From: Bacteroidota bacterium
Lineage (GTDB): Bacteria; Bacteroidota; Bacteroidia; UKL13-3
DNA length: 52,269 nucleotides
NCBI GenBank assembly: GCA_947507965.1
Contig: CANNQU010000016.1
Coordinates: 1 to 52,269, forward strand
Direction of reading: 5' to 3'
Shown here: positions 1 through 8,527 of the stretch, in pieces
Position numbering within the stretch: the stretch's first letter is position 1
How the letters are laid out: each line of letters opens with the position of its first letter
Made by a program: the position numbers and the translations under genes
The notes under the pieces: model-generated
Told to the model about the DNA's origin: nothing
The model's database searches: none
What the model saw: the letters and a program-made list of their open reading frames with translations, nothing else

Positions 1-169
1 AGGTATTGACCCTGTTGTATTGTCATCCAGACGAAGGAAGGATCTATTGTATTTCATCTTAAAAATCTTCTATCCAAGATTTAATGGCAGAGACAAGGGT
101 TTCTTTGTTCTTACTTGACCAGCATTGGAAATTAAGCTTAACCCAGCACATCAAATTCGGAATAACCCT
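1..169. repeat. Dispersed repeat, inverted partner of 51871-52032
   Basis: Read on the opposite strand, this segment matches 51871-52032 over its whole length with only scattered substitutions and a few short indels. It begins with the inverse of the tail-repeat motif (ggaaggatct and gttgtattgaccctg-like words) and continues with about 120 bp of unique-looking sequence that can be read as a short peptide on the minus strand. Any reading frame here is probably not a gene, because the sequence is shared between two intergenic sites. The 5' extension of the first gene's reading frame (TTG at 125) lies inside this repeat, which supports the later ATG at 191 as the real start. Confidence 0.9.
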
Positions 170-190
170 CATTTTCATTATCTTCGCAGC

Positions 191-1168
191 ATGATCAATA
201 AAGGTCCTGTTTCGCAATATATAGAGCATCACTACCGTCATTTTAATGCCGCTGCTTTGATGGATGCTGCCAAAGGCTATGAAACCCATTTAGCCGAAGG
301 TGGGAAGATGATGATTACGCTGGCAGGCGCCATGAGCACGGCTGAGTTGGGCTTGAGTTTGGCCGAAATGATACGCCAGGATAAAGTACAAATTATTAGT
401 TGCACCGGAGCCAATTTAGAGGAGGATATCATGAATTTGGTGGCGCATTCGCATTATAAACGAGTGCCTAATTATCGCGATTTAAGCCCGCAGGACGAAT
501 GGGACTTGTTAGAGCATCACTACAACCGTGTTACCGATACGTGCATTCCGGAAGAAGAGGCTTTTCGTAGGTTACAAAAGCATATACATCAACTATGGGA
601 CGCCGCCGATAAAGCAGGAGAACGTTATTTCCCACATGAGTATATGTATAAGATGTTACTTAGCGGAGTGCTCGAGCAATATTATGAGATTGACCCAAAA
701 AACAGTTGGATGTTGGCTGCTGCCGAAAAAAACATTCCCATTGTTGTGCCGGGCTGGGAAGATAGTACGATGGGAAATATATTTGCATCCTACATCATAA
801 AAAACGAACTCAAGGCTTCTACCGTAAAAAGTGGAATCGAATATATGGTATGGCTTGCCGACTGGTATCGAAATAATTCGTCGGGCAAAGGGGTTGGCTT
901 CTTTCAAATTGGAGGGGGCATCGCCGGCGATTTCCCCATTTGTGTGGTGCCTATGATGTATCAGGATTTGGAGTGGCATGACGTACCGTTTTGGGGATAT
1001 TTCTGTCAGGTGAGCGATAGCACCACCTCCTATGGAAGCTATAGCGGAGCGGTACCGAACGAAAAAATAACCTGGGGTAAGCTCGATGTAAACACCCCGA
1101 AATTTATTGTTGAAAGCGATGCCACCATCGTAGTGCCTTTAATATTCGCCTGGTTACTAGGCTGGTAG
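191..1168 (+). CDS. Deoxyhypusine synthase-like protein
   Basis: A 325-residue protein of the deoxyhypusine synthase fold, an NAD-dependent family that transfers the aminobutyl group of spermidine to an acceptor lysine or amine. The catalytic lysine context is present near residue 297 (ITWGKL), together with the glycine-rich GGGIAGDF segment and the PGWEDSTMG motif. Bacteria lack the eIF5A substrate of the eukaryotic enzyme, so bacterial members are thought to act in polyamine metabolism such as homospermidine formation. That role is inferred. The frame is open back to a TTG at 125, but the family usually starts at MxxKGPVSQ(Y/F)IEHHYRHFNA and residues before that lie in a dispersed repeat, so I use ATG 191. 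It stands alone, about 170 bp upstream of the DUF177 gene. Confidence 0.9.
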   Translation: MINKGPVSQYIEHHYRHFNAAALMDAAKGYETHLAEGGKMMITLAGAMSTAELGLSLAEMIRQDKVQIISCTGANLEEDIMNLVAHSHYKRVPNYRDLSPQDEWDLLEHHYNRVTDTCIPEEEAFRRLQKHIHQLWDAADKAGERYFPHEYMYKMLLSGVLEQYYEIDPKNSWMLAAAEKNIPIVVPGWEDSTMGNIFASYIIKNELKASTVKSGIEYMVWLADWYRNNSSGKGVGFFQIGGGIAGDFPICVVPMMYQDLEWHDVPFWGYFCQVSDSTTSYGSYSGAVPNEKITWGKLDVNTPKFIVESDATIVVPLIFAWLLGW

Positions 1169-1301
1169 AAAATAAAACCGACCTTGACTTTCGTGTTGTT
1201 TTGAGCACTAGAGAAGAAGGTTCAAGGGGTGTTATTCTATTGTTCCTTCAGGATTTAGGAAGAATCTTTAGATTCACCTTCATACTTTCACTAAAAATTA
1301 G

Positions 1302-1309
1302 TACTTTTG
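1302..1309 (+). promoter_or_regulatory. Promoter -7 box TACTTTTG
   Basis: Matches the Bacteroidota sigma-ABfrA -7 consensus TAnnTTTG, placed 28 bp before the GTG start of the DUF177 gene. It likely drives the DUF177-rpmF unit. I did not identify a convincing -33 element. Confidence 0.6.
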
Positions 1310-1337
1310 CCATCCTTTTTTTAAAACAAAGGAAGTT

Positions 1338-1862
1338 GTGGAAAAGCACAAAGCATTCGACATAGAGTTTATGAGGCTCAACGATGAGGAGCACGAGTTT
1401 CGTTTTGACATTGATGATGCCTTTTTTGAGGCTTTCCCACAAAACCGTATCCATGGCGGTAACTTAAAATCGGTGGTAACCCTTCGAAAAGAAGACGCCG
1501 TACTACAGTTACAGTTCGACACGGAAGGTTCTATAAACACGACTTGCGATCGCTGCCTCAATAGTATCTCGTATCCTATTGAGTCGTTCGAAACCTTGAT
1601 AGTGACCCTGGGTACCGATTATAAAGAACAAGACGTGGACCTAATTGAGATACCCGCCACAGCGCATAAGCTCAATGTAGCGCAGTATATTTATGAGTAT
1701 ATTCTCACTGCGATGCCCATGTTTGTTAACTGTGATGAGTTAGAGAATGTGGCCTGCGATGAACAAACGTTGAAATACATCGTTCCGCTTCCGGGCCAAA
1801 AGGCTGACGACAAAAGCGATCCTCGATGGAACGCCTTAAAGAATATTGATTTAGACGAATAA
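1338..1862 (+). CDS. DUF177 (YceD-like) protein
   Basis: A 174-residue member of the DUF177/YceD family, which in most bacteria sits directly before rpmF and has been linked to 23S rRNA accumulation. The visible hallmark is the central CDRC dicysteine (around residues 71-74) in the TTCDRCLNS context, followed by an acidic stretch. The start is a GTG at 1338 with a GGAAG just upstream. Starting at the next Met (1371) would remove the conserved AFDIEF strand, so the GTG is preferred. It is 39 bp upstream of rpmF and probably co-transcribed with it. Confidence 0.85.
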   Translation: MEKHKAFDIEFMRLNDEEHEFRFDIDDAFFEAFPQNRIHGGNLKSVVTLRKEDAVLQLQFDTEGSINTTCDRCLNSISYPIESFETLIVTLGTDYKEQDVDLIEIPATAHKLNVAQYIYEYILTAMPMFVNCDELENVACDEQTLKYIVPLPGQKADDKSDPRWNALKNIDLDE

Positions 1863-1901
1863 ACGACCACCATAATATAAAATAATTAAATAGAATAAGT
1901 C

Positions 1902-2081
1902 ATGCCAAATCCAAAACGAAAAATATCGAAACAACGTCGTAATAAGCGTCGTACACATGATAAAGCCGCTTTGCCAACACTTCGCAAAGATGCCAGTACA
2001 GGCACCGTATCTTTATATCATCGCATTGATATGGAAAACGGGATGTATAGAGGCAAGAAAGTATTTGAAGTTAAAGCCTAA
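1902..2081 (+). CDS. rpmF: 50S ribosomal protein L32
   Basis: A 59-residue basic protein starting MPNPKRKISKQRRNKRR, the canonical L32 N-terminus, and ending in the family's YRGKKVFEVKA tail. L32 is a component of the large ribosomal subunit. This lineage's version has no zinc cysteines. The gene follows the DUF177 gene by 39 bp and is followed by an intrinsic terminator at 2118-2148, then plsX. The order DUF177-rpmF-plsX is conserved across many bacteria and links ribosome and lipid synthesis genes. Confidence 0.97.
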   Translation: MPNPKRKISKQRRNKRRTHDKAALPTLRKDASTGTVSLYHRIDMENGMYRGKKVFEVKA

Positions 2082-2117
2082 TCTTTAGGCTTCAATGAAT
2101 TTTAATAGTAAGAATAT

Positions 2118-2148
2118 GGATTAAGCTTTTAAGCTTAGTCCTTTTTTT
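2118..2148 (+). terminator. Intrinsic terminator after rpmF
   Basis: A roughly 10-bp stem (GGATTAAGCT pairing with AAGCTTAGTCC, one G-T wobble) with a four-base loop is followed directly by seven T residues. It lies between rpmF and plsX, so plsX expression probably depends on read-through or a separate promoter in 2149-2228. Confidence 0.8.
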
Positions 2149-2228
2149 GTTTAATTTAAGATGCTGACCGTTTCAAAGAATTTAAATTAGCGTGTAGTTG
2201 AAGATCATGCCCAACGGCAACTAAAATC

Positions 2229-3182
2229 ATGAAAATCGGAATAGATATTATGGGTGGCGATTTCGCCCCTAGAGAAGCAGTTCTTGGAGCCATAGAGGCA
2301 CAAAAAGAAATGCCTGCTGAATGCAAAATAGTGATGGTTGGTGATGAGGAAAAGGCACGTAACCTGCTTCTCGAATTTAATTGCCCTGCCGAGCTATTTG
2401 AATTTGTGCATACCACCGAAGTAATTGAGATGGGCGAGCACCCCACCAAAGCAATTGCCTCTAAAAAAGATTCTAGCATTAATGTTGGATTCTCGTTATT
2501 AGCGAATAAGAAAATTGATGTGTTTATGAGTGCGGGCAATACCGGTGCTGTGATGGTTGGGGCGATGTTTAGCGTGAAACAGATTGAAGGAATTACACGG
2601 CCTGCGGTGATCTCTGTGCTGCCCAAGTTAAAAGGAGGCTTTGGAATCTTGGTGGATGCCGGCACCAACGCCGATTGTAAGCCCGAGATGCTCAATCAAT
2701 TTGCTGTTTTAGCGTCTATCTTTTGTGAGGCCATCTATTCTATTCCTAAACCTAAAGTGGCCTTAATGAACGTGGGCGAAGAGAAAGAAAAAGGCAATGC
2801 CTTATCGTTGGCTACCTATCCTCTGCTCGAACAAAATCCACATATCAATTTTGTAGGTAATGTAGAAGGTTATAACCTATTTGACGAGAAAGCCGACGTG
2901 ATTGTATGCGATGGCTTTACCGGTAATATTATGATGAAAGTAGCACAGAGCATTTATAAGATTATGCGTAAAATGGGAAGTAGTAATGCCTATTTAGATC
3001 GTTTAAACTATGAGATTTATGGTGGCTCTCCCGTTTTAGGTGTTAATGCGCCGGTGCTTGTCGGTCATGGAATTTCTAATACGGAGGCCTTTAAAAATAT
3101 GTTGTTGCTCGGAAAACGAATGGTAGAAAAAGAGGTTACGGAAAAAATAAAAAAGGAATTTATTACGATCCATTCCGTTTAA
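2229..3182 (+). CDS. plsX: Phosphate acyltransferase PlsX
   Basis: A 317-residue PlsX, the enzyme that converts acyl-ACP and phosphate to acyl-phosphate, the acyl donor for glycerol-3-phosphate acylation at the membrane. Sequence marks are the N-terminal MKIGIDIMGGDFAPREAVLGA, the SAGNTGA segment around residue 100, the DAGTNADCKPEML motif and the C-terminal GHGISNTEAFKNML. Length is normal for the family. It lies 147 bp after rpmF, separated by a terminator-like hairpin. The usual next gene fabH is absent here and a DUF4197 lipoprotein follows. Confidence 0.96.
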   Translation: MKIGIDIMGGDFAPREAVLGAIEAQKEMPAECKIVMVGDEEKARNLLLEFNCPAELFEFVHTTEVIEMGEHPTKAIASKKDSSINVGFSLLANKKIDVFMSAGNTGAVMVGAMFSVKQIEGITRPAVISVLPKLKGGFGILVDAGTNADCKPEMLNQFAVLASIFCEAIYSIPKPKVALMNVGEEKEKGNALSLATYPLLEQNPHINFVGNVEGYNLFDEKADVIVCDGFTGNIMMKVAQSIYKIMRKMGSSNAYLDRLNYEIYGGSPVLGVNAPVLVGHGISNTEAFKNMLLLGKRMVEKEVTEKIKKEFITIHSV

Positions 3183-3259
3183 AATTAAAAAGCGGAACAA
3201 TAATTGTTTAGCCATTGATCATGAACACTAAATACACACCCAACCATTTCTTTATTCGC

Positions 3260-3979
3260 ATGAAATCAAATAAGCAGTTACTTGCTTTAGCCATACTGAG
3301 TTTGTTTTTTGCTTCCTGCGATGTGTTAAAGGCCGTAGCAACGCAGGCCTTAACGATACCTACCTCGTCGGAAGCCACCAGTGGGTTGAAAGATGCCTTG
3401 AAACAAGGGTTCGGCAATGGTGTTGATTTCCTTTCGGCTAAAGGCGGCTTTTTAAATAATGCAGCATACAAAATTTTGTTGCCTGCCGATGCGCAGAAGG
3501 TGGCCGATAAACTTCGCTCGCTTGGAATGGATGCACAAGTTGACCAGGTTATAGCAAAGCTAAATGAAGGTGCAGAAAATGCCGTTAAAACGGCCAAGCC
3601 TATTTTCATGGATGCGGTTACCAGCATGAATTTTAGTGATGCCATGGGGATCCTTACCGGCGGCAAAGGCTCCGCAACGGCGTATTTAAAAAACACCACG
3701 ACGGCGGCATTAACCAATGCTTTCAAGCCCAAAATTCAAGAAGCACTGAATCAGGTAGGCGTTACCAAATATTGGGGCGATTTGGTAGCTATTTATAACA
3801 AACTACCCATGACCCAAAAACTAAATCCTGATTTGAATTCTTTCGTAACCGAAAAAGCATTAGTAGCTTTATTTAGCAAGGTAGAAGAAGAGGAAAATGC
3901 CATCCGTGCCAATCCCGCTAAAAGAGCTACCGAAATGATGAAGAAGGCTTTTGCTTATGCCGATTCGCAAAAGAGGTAA
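3260..3979 (+). CDS. DUF4197 lipoprotein
   Basis: A 239-residue lipoprotein of the DUF4197 family, of unknown function. The start ATG at 3260 opens a typical lipoprotein signal (MKSNKQLLALAILSLFFASC) with the lipid-accepting Cys at residue 20. The frame is open to 3215, but the extra 15 residues would sit in front of the signal peptide. The mature protein is helical and Ala-rich, with the family's GLKDALKQG segment and an FxxVEEEExAIRxNPxxRxTxxxKKxF-like C-terminus. It is predicted to be anchored in the envelope. It follows plsX by about 77 bp in the same direction. Confidence 0.85.
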   Translation: MKSNKQLLALAILSLFFASCDVLKAVATQALTIPTSSEATSGLKDALKQGFGNGVDFLSAKGGFLNNAAYKILLPADAQKVADKLRSLGMDAQVDQVIAKLNEGAENAVKTAKPIFMDAVTSMNFSDAMGILTGGKGSATAYLKNTTTAALTNAFKPKIQEALNQVGVTKYWGDLVAIYNKLPMTQKLNPDLNSFVTEKALVALFSKVEEEENAIRANPAKRATEMMKKAFAYADSQKR

Positions 3980-4036
3980 TTTCCTAGTCTGAATGAATTC
4001 CAATAGGCGTTATCATTCCTAGCAACGCCATCATCC

Positions 4037-4813
4037 TTATTGAACGTCTCCTTCAAACGACTTTTCTGCAGGCCCAATGAGAAATATTTCGGTGAAGGAA
4101 TGAGCACCATCGAAATCAAATTTAACCATCAATTCTCCCCCATCGGATGCTAAACGAATGGTATGACCTCCCGGCGTGAATTTAGAATGAATGGCATGTG
4201 CTATAGCGGCTGCCGTGATACCGGTGCCGCAGCTTAACGTTTCGCCTTCCACGCCGCGCTCATACGTTCGTATTTTTACGATATCCTTTTCGGCTTGTAT
4301 AAAGTTTACATTGACACCTTCACTGCGGAATCTTTCGTTATTGCGTATTTTTTTCCCTTCCTCTTCAACATTCATTGTGGCGATGGTTTTGGTATATTCA
4401 ATCCAATGGGGTGAACCGGTATTTAAAAAGTAGGCGTCATTAGTCCTTTCAATTTGGGTTACATCATTCATCTTTAGTGCAACCTCCTGATCGTTTAACG
4501 TGGCCGAATGTAAGCCATCGACAGCTTTAAAAGTACAATGCGTATCGATAATTTTCAAATGTTGAGCAAAACGTGCGATGCAACGTCCTCCATTTCCGCA
4601 CATGCTACTTATCTTACCATCGCTATTATAATAAATCATCTCAAAATTCGCTTCATGGCATAATCGTAGGAGAATTAAACCATCGGCACCAATTCCAAAA
4701 CGCCGATCACACAACTGCTTCACCAGAACCGAGTTATTGAGGTTGAAACGCCGTTCACGATCGTCAATCATTACAAAGTCGTTGCCCGTGCCTTGGTATT
4801 TGTAGAAATGCAT
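4037..4813 (-). CDS. dapF: Diaminopimelate epimerase
   Basis: A 258-residue DapF, which interconverts LL- and meso-diaminopimelate for lysine and peptidoglycan synthesis. Both catalytic cysteines are present: Cys72 in SSMCGNGGRC and Cys195 in ETLSCGTG. The N-terminal YQGTGNDFVMID motif is canonical. It begins 2 bp after the stop of the upstream porW/sprE gene, so the two are co-transcribed. It converges with the DUF4197 gene. Confidence 0.97.
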   Translation of the reverse strand: MHFYKYQGTGNDFVMIDDRERRFNLNNSVLVKQLCDRRFGIGADGLILLRLCHEANFEMIYYNSDGKISSMCGNGGRCIARFAQHLKIIDTHCTFKAVDGLHSATLNDQEVALKMNDVTQIERTNDAYFLNTGSPHWIEYTKTIATMNVEEEGKKIRNNERFRSEGVNVNFIQAEKDIVKIRTYERGVEGETLSCGTGITAAAIAHAIHSKFTPGGHTIRLASDGGELMVKFDFDGAHSFTEIFLIGPAEKSFEGDVQ

Positions 4814-4815
4814 GA

Positions 4816-7377
4816 TTATTTGTAGTTCTCCAAAAAGAAATTCAGATATTCTTCCTCCTCCATCTTTTTCATTAAAATTTTGAAGTTCTCATCACTAATT
4901 ACACATTGAGAATATTCTTCTACCCCTACTTTATCAAAGAAGAGGGTGTTGTTAATGAGCTCCCGGTAATAATCGAATGCTTTGGCACTGTTATCAAACG
5001 GTTTAATCACAATGATTTTCGTTTTATCACCTAAAATATACGTATTTATAGAGAAGGACTCGAGTCGATGATATTCGGCATTATAATCAGAATAATTTGC
5101 CTTTAGGGCTTCAACATTGGCTTTCACATCATCGGTAAGGAGCATATAATAATGTTCATTGGTAGGAGCATAACTATATTTTGCGGTAGAGCTAGCTTCC
5201 TGAGGTGGCGCATTTTTTCGTTTAAGGTAATCTAAAATAGTATTGGATGCTACATAAACATCCGTATTGGGATAGGTTTTTACAACATATTCCAACGCTT
5301 CCTTAAATTTAGCTTCGCTCTCTGTTTTGCCAATGGCCAAGGCCCTCAGATAGTCGAATTTACCCATTAAATTACTACCGCCAAATCGAGTTTGAGCCTC
5401 CGCACATCGTTGCTTTACTTCCTCATAACTTGACATTTTGTATTTTTCATAGGTAGCTTCATAATATAAAGCTTCCTCATTGCTTCCCGTTGCTGTACTG
5501 TTTTTACCCGTGCTTTTAATGATATTAGCATAGTCGCTATTCTCAAACTTACTCAAAACAAGGTCGCGATATTTGGCTGCTTCCATCGTATTTTTAAGTT
5601 CATCATAACATTTAAAAAGGTAATAGTAAACTTTTGCCAGGTGCGGGTTTTCGGGGTAAAGCTGCAGCAGCGTCTCAAATATTTTAATCGCCTCCTTAGG
5701 GTCGTTAAGTTTGTCTTTAAAAATTAAGCCGTTCGCCACATAGGCATCAATTATCCGGTTGTTCGAGGCAATAACATCTTCGGCCGTGATGGGAATTTTA
5801 AGTGTGGCATTCGTATTGCCGGTTTTGGGCATACGATCAACCACCGTTTTCACACGGCCCGAATCAGTGGGGTTTGATGTCTCGTTTTTTACTCTCGAAT
5901 TAGGATCTTGGTTTTCTGTATTTCGCGATGTTTTCAGATCTAGAATAAACCAAAAATCTTCATTGTTTCGGTTTCCCCAACGCTTGTTAAACTCGTTGAA
6001 GCCGATACCGATCGCGGTTGGGTTGTAAAAATACCACTCGTCGCCCTGCCCCTGCTGATAATTATTATTTGTATTCGCATTCGGACTGATATAATTATTA
6101 TCCCCGTTTTGAGGGTCTTCTCTTTTGTTTCTATCCTTCTTTTTACCTAGTTGTTGCGCCTCCGTTTTGTATTTCTCTATAATCTTTTTACGCTCATCAT
6201 CACTCAACTTGCCGAGTCGTTGCAGGCTATCTTCTGCTTGAATGATCAACAAATTTTTGATGATTTCTGACAACACTTTCTTCCGCTCATTTAATTTCTC
6301 GTATCCATCATATTTTGTACTTAGAAACATACCCGTACTGTCATAATAGGCTTGTGCCAAAGGATAGTTAGCTAATTTAAAATACAAATCGGCCATCTGT
6401 AAAAAGGTAAGTGCCTTGGTGTTTTGATCTTTATAGTTGAACAGGGCGAGTTTATAATTCGATATGGCAAGGTCGGGTTTGTTTTCCAACTGAGCAATGA
6501 CACCCAATTCGAAATATATTTTATCCAGATAGCTAAGATTTTTATCGTCCTTAGCCATGGAATGGAGCTTGTTTTTTGATTGTTTTATCGTTTCCGGTTT
6601 GGCGGGATCGTAACTTCGTCCGATATTTAACTTCGAGTTAAACGACATCTCATACGGTGGGTTGCTTTTAATTACAGAAGTGTAGTAATTAATGGCCTGC
6701 GTCGTTTTTCCATTTCGCTGATACAACTGTGCCAAAATAAATTTCAGACGTGTTCTATAGGTTTTGCCTTCGGCAAATTTCAGGGTTCTAAAGATGTATT
6801 TTTGGGCTTGAACATATTCCTGCTGGCGAATATAATATTCTGCCATAGAGGCATTGAACAAGGCTTTGTTTTCAATGTTCAACAACTCCAAATCCGACTT
6901 AAGTGAAGAAGAAACAGAGAAGGCCTCATCATTTTTATTCAGCATTAACTTACAAATCATAATCCATATCGTCGCCTCATAGCTTTCCTGGGTGTTTTTG
7001 TAACTATCATTTATATATTGAAAAACTTCAATGGCAGAATAGAAGTCACGTTTATAAAAGTGCGACTTGGCAACTAATAAATAACAATTATCTACCCATT
7101 TACTTTTCCCATGCTTTTGGATGATAATACCTGCTTTTTTGAAAATCTCGTCCATATCGGGCTGAACCGCTTTGCTCTTCGCTTCATCGCCAAATTGAAA
7201 GACACTTAAAATTTTATCGTAATTATCAACATTGCTTCGCTCCAATGTTTGCTGAGCTTGCTTTAAACGCTCAGTGGCATTGTAATATCCGTTAAAACGG
7301 GCGGTGGTATTATGGTAAATCTTACTTTTGCACGCAGCAAGAGTAAAAAACACGAGAAGATAGCTTAGTTTTTTCAA
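4816..7377 (-). CDS. porW: T9SS lipoprotein PorW/SprE (TPR)
   Basis: An 853-residue lipoprotein (signal peptide with LTLAAC-like lipobox, Cys16) composed mostly of TPR-like helical repeats over about residues 50-370 and 545-700. The opening KIYHNTTARFNGYYNATERL is characteristic of the PorW/SprE family of type IX secretion and gliding motility. A low-complexity Asn/Gln-rich linker (about 420-450) precedes a conserved EWYFYNPTAIGIGFNEFNKRWGNR-like core (split here by wording only). The C-terminus carries an SPOR-like FSINTYILGDKTKIIVIKPF region. It is predicted to be periplasmic and to connect the T9SS motor and outer-membrane complex. It is upstream of and translationally close to dapF. Confidence 0.85.
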   Translation of the reverse strand: MKKLSYLLVFFTLAACKSKIYHNTTARFNGYYNATERLKQAQQTLERSNVDNYDKILSVFQFGDEAKSKAVQPDMDEIFKKAGIIIQKHGKSKWVDNCYLLVAKSHFYKRDFYSAIEVFQYINDSYKNTQESYEATIWIMICKLMLNKNDEAFSVSSSLKSDLELLNIENKALFNASMAEYYIRQQEYVQAQKYIFRTLKFAEGKTYRTRLKFILAQLYQRNGKTTQAINYYTSVIKSNPPYEMSFNSKLNIGRSYDPAKPETIKQSKNKLHSMAKDDKNLSYLDKIYFELGVIAQLENKPDLAISNYKLALFNYKDQNTKALTFLQMADLYFKLANYPLAQAYYDSTGMFLSTKYDGYEKLNERKKVLSEIIKNLLIIQAEDSLQRLGKLSDDERKKIIEKYKTEAQQLGKKKDRNKREDPQNGDNNYISPNANTNNNYQQGQGDEWYFYNPTAIGIGFNEFNKRWGNRNNEDFWFILDLKTSRNTENQDPNSRVKNETSNPTDSGRVKTVVDRMPKTGNTNATLKIPITAEDVIASNNRIIDAYVANGLIFKDKLNDPKEAIKIFETLLQLYPENPHLAKVYYYLFKCYDELKNTMEAAKYRDLVLSKFENSDYANIIKSTGKNSTATGSNEEALYYEATYEKYKMSSYEEVKQRCAEAQTRFGGSNLMGKFDYLRALAIGKTESEAKFKEALEYVVKTYPNTDVYVASNTILDYLKRKNAPPQEASSTAKYSYAPTNEHYYMLLTDDVKANVEALKANYSDYNAEYHRLESFSINTYILGDKTKIIVIKPFDNSAKAFDYYRELINNTLFFDKVGVEEYSQCVISDENFKILMKKMEEEEYLNFFLENYK

Positions 7378-7502
7378 AACACTTACATTATTATACTACG
7401 TAAACGTGTATCTATAACTTTTATTTTTTAATTGGTAGTGCAATTATACAAAATTTACGACGCTTAATTAAACCTTTTCATAAATGGCTGGTCGTAGATT
7501 CA

Positions 7503-7510
7503 TATTTTTG
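7503..7510 (+). promoter_or_regulatory. Promoter -7 box TATTTTTG
   Basis: Exact TAnnTTTG box 55 bp upstream of the lipoprotein ATG at 7566, in an A/T-rich divergent intergenic region shared with porW/sprE. Confidence 0.6.
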
Positions 7511-7565
7511 CATAAAAGAAGCACTTTTTCATTTCCAAATCTAAACATCTAAATCTATCTTCATC

Positions 7566-8387
7566 ATGAAAACACCGAGTTTAAAAGTCATCACCCTTTT
7601 TTTAATTAGCATCACCTTATTGGGTTTAGTCGTAACCTCATGTCAGAAAAATGCCGACACCGCCACCGAGGAAAGTATTGCTTCGGATAATGCAACCGCA
7701 GAAGCGAACTTTAGCGACGAAGCAAATATTGTAGATGTGGCCGCCATTGAAAATGGCTTAGGCAAAACCAATGGAACTTGCCCTGCCGTAACCGTCGATA
7801 CCCTAAACACGCCTCATGTATTGACCCTTGATTTTGGAACAACCAACTGTACCAGTGCAGATGGGAAACTTCGCCGTGGGAAAATTATTGTAACCTGGAC
7901 CGGTAAATACCGCGTAGCCGGCACCGTAATAACGCATAGCTACCTCAACTTTTATCAAAATGATAATAAGATTGAAGGAACCAAGACGGTTACCAATTTA
8001 GGAATTAATGCAGCCGGACACTATCATTTTTCGGTTGTTATTGCCAATGCCAAAATCACTAAATCAAATGGCAAAATAATAACCTGGGCAAGTACCCGAA
8101 ATCGGGAGTGGATACAAGGTGCAAACACCCCCGCAGTAGCCGATGACATTTATTTGATAACCGGCAGTGGAAGCGGCAATGATGCTAACGGAAATGCCTT
8201 TACCATGGTCATAACCAAAGGCATCACCATCGATCATAGTTGTAAGTATCACCTGGTTTCGGGTACTGTTGAAATTACCCCTTCTGGCAAGCTAACCCGC
8301 GTTATCGACTATGGTAATGGCACATGCGACGACGATGCAACATTAACGGTAGGTAAGAAAACGGTAGCTTTTAAAATAAAACGATAA
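7566..8387 (+). CDS. Conserved Bacteroidota lipoprotein, unknown function
   Basis: A 273-residue exported lipoprotein: a hydrophobic signal ends in VVTSC (Cys26). The mature part is beta-rich, with the family-like words CPAVTVDT, LDFGTTNC, DGKLRRGKIIVTWTG and a C-terminal DYGNGTCDDDATLTVGKK. The four paired cysteines suggest disulfides. I recognise this as a recurrent Bacteroidota lipoprotein type without an assigned function. It has its own promoter box at 7503 and a strong terminator at 8437, so it is probably monocistronic. Confidence 0.8.
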   Translation: MKTPSLKVITLFLISITLLGLVVTSCQKNADTATEESIASDNATAEANFSDEANIVDVAAIENGLGKTNGTCPAVTVDTLNTPHVLTLDFGTTNCTSADGKLRRGKIIVTWTGKYRVAGTVITHSYLNFYQNDNKIEGTKTVTNLGINAAGHYHFSVVIANAKITKSNGKIITWASTRNREWIQGANTPAVADDIYLITGSGSGNDANGNAFTMVITKGITIDHSCKYHLVSGTVEITPSGKLTRVIDYGNGTCDDDATLTVGKKTVAFKIKR

Positions 8388-8436
8388 TAGAAGCTGGTGT
8401 TGACAGCAACTCCTGCAAAAGAAACGAACCCTGTAT

Positions 8437-8473
8437 AAAATCCCTGTAAGTTATCGCTTGCAGGGATTTTTTT
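8437..8473 (+). terminator. Intrinsic terminator after lipoprotein
   Basis: A 14-bp stem (AAAATCCCTGTAAG with CTTGCAGGGATTTT, one wobble) with a six-base loop runs into a T tract. It lies between the lipoprotein and cdsA. Confidence 0.88.
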
Positions 8474-8527
8474 GCTTCATGGTTAAAAAAAAATGAGTTC
8501 ATTTGTAGCTTATTACCACATTTTAAA

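Noticed and set aside
59-289. Minus-strand 76-codon frame at the left edge
   Set aside because: Half of it is the dispersed repeat and the rest overlaps the opposing deoxyhypusine-synthase-like gene, so it is likely not a gene.
2156-2695. Minus-strand frame of 179 codons opposite plsX
   Set aside because: It lies in the reverse shadow of plsX, has a Ser/Thr/Pro-rich unlikely composition and no family match.
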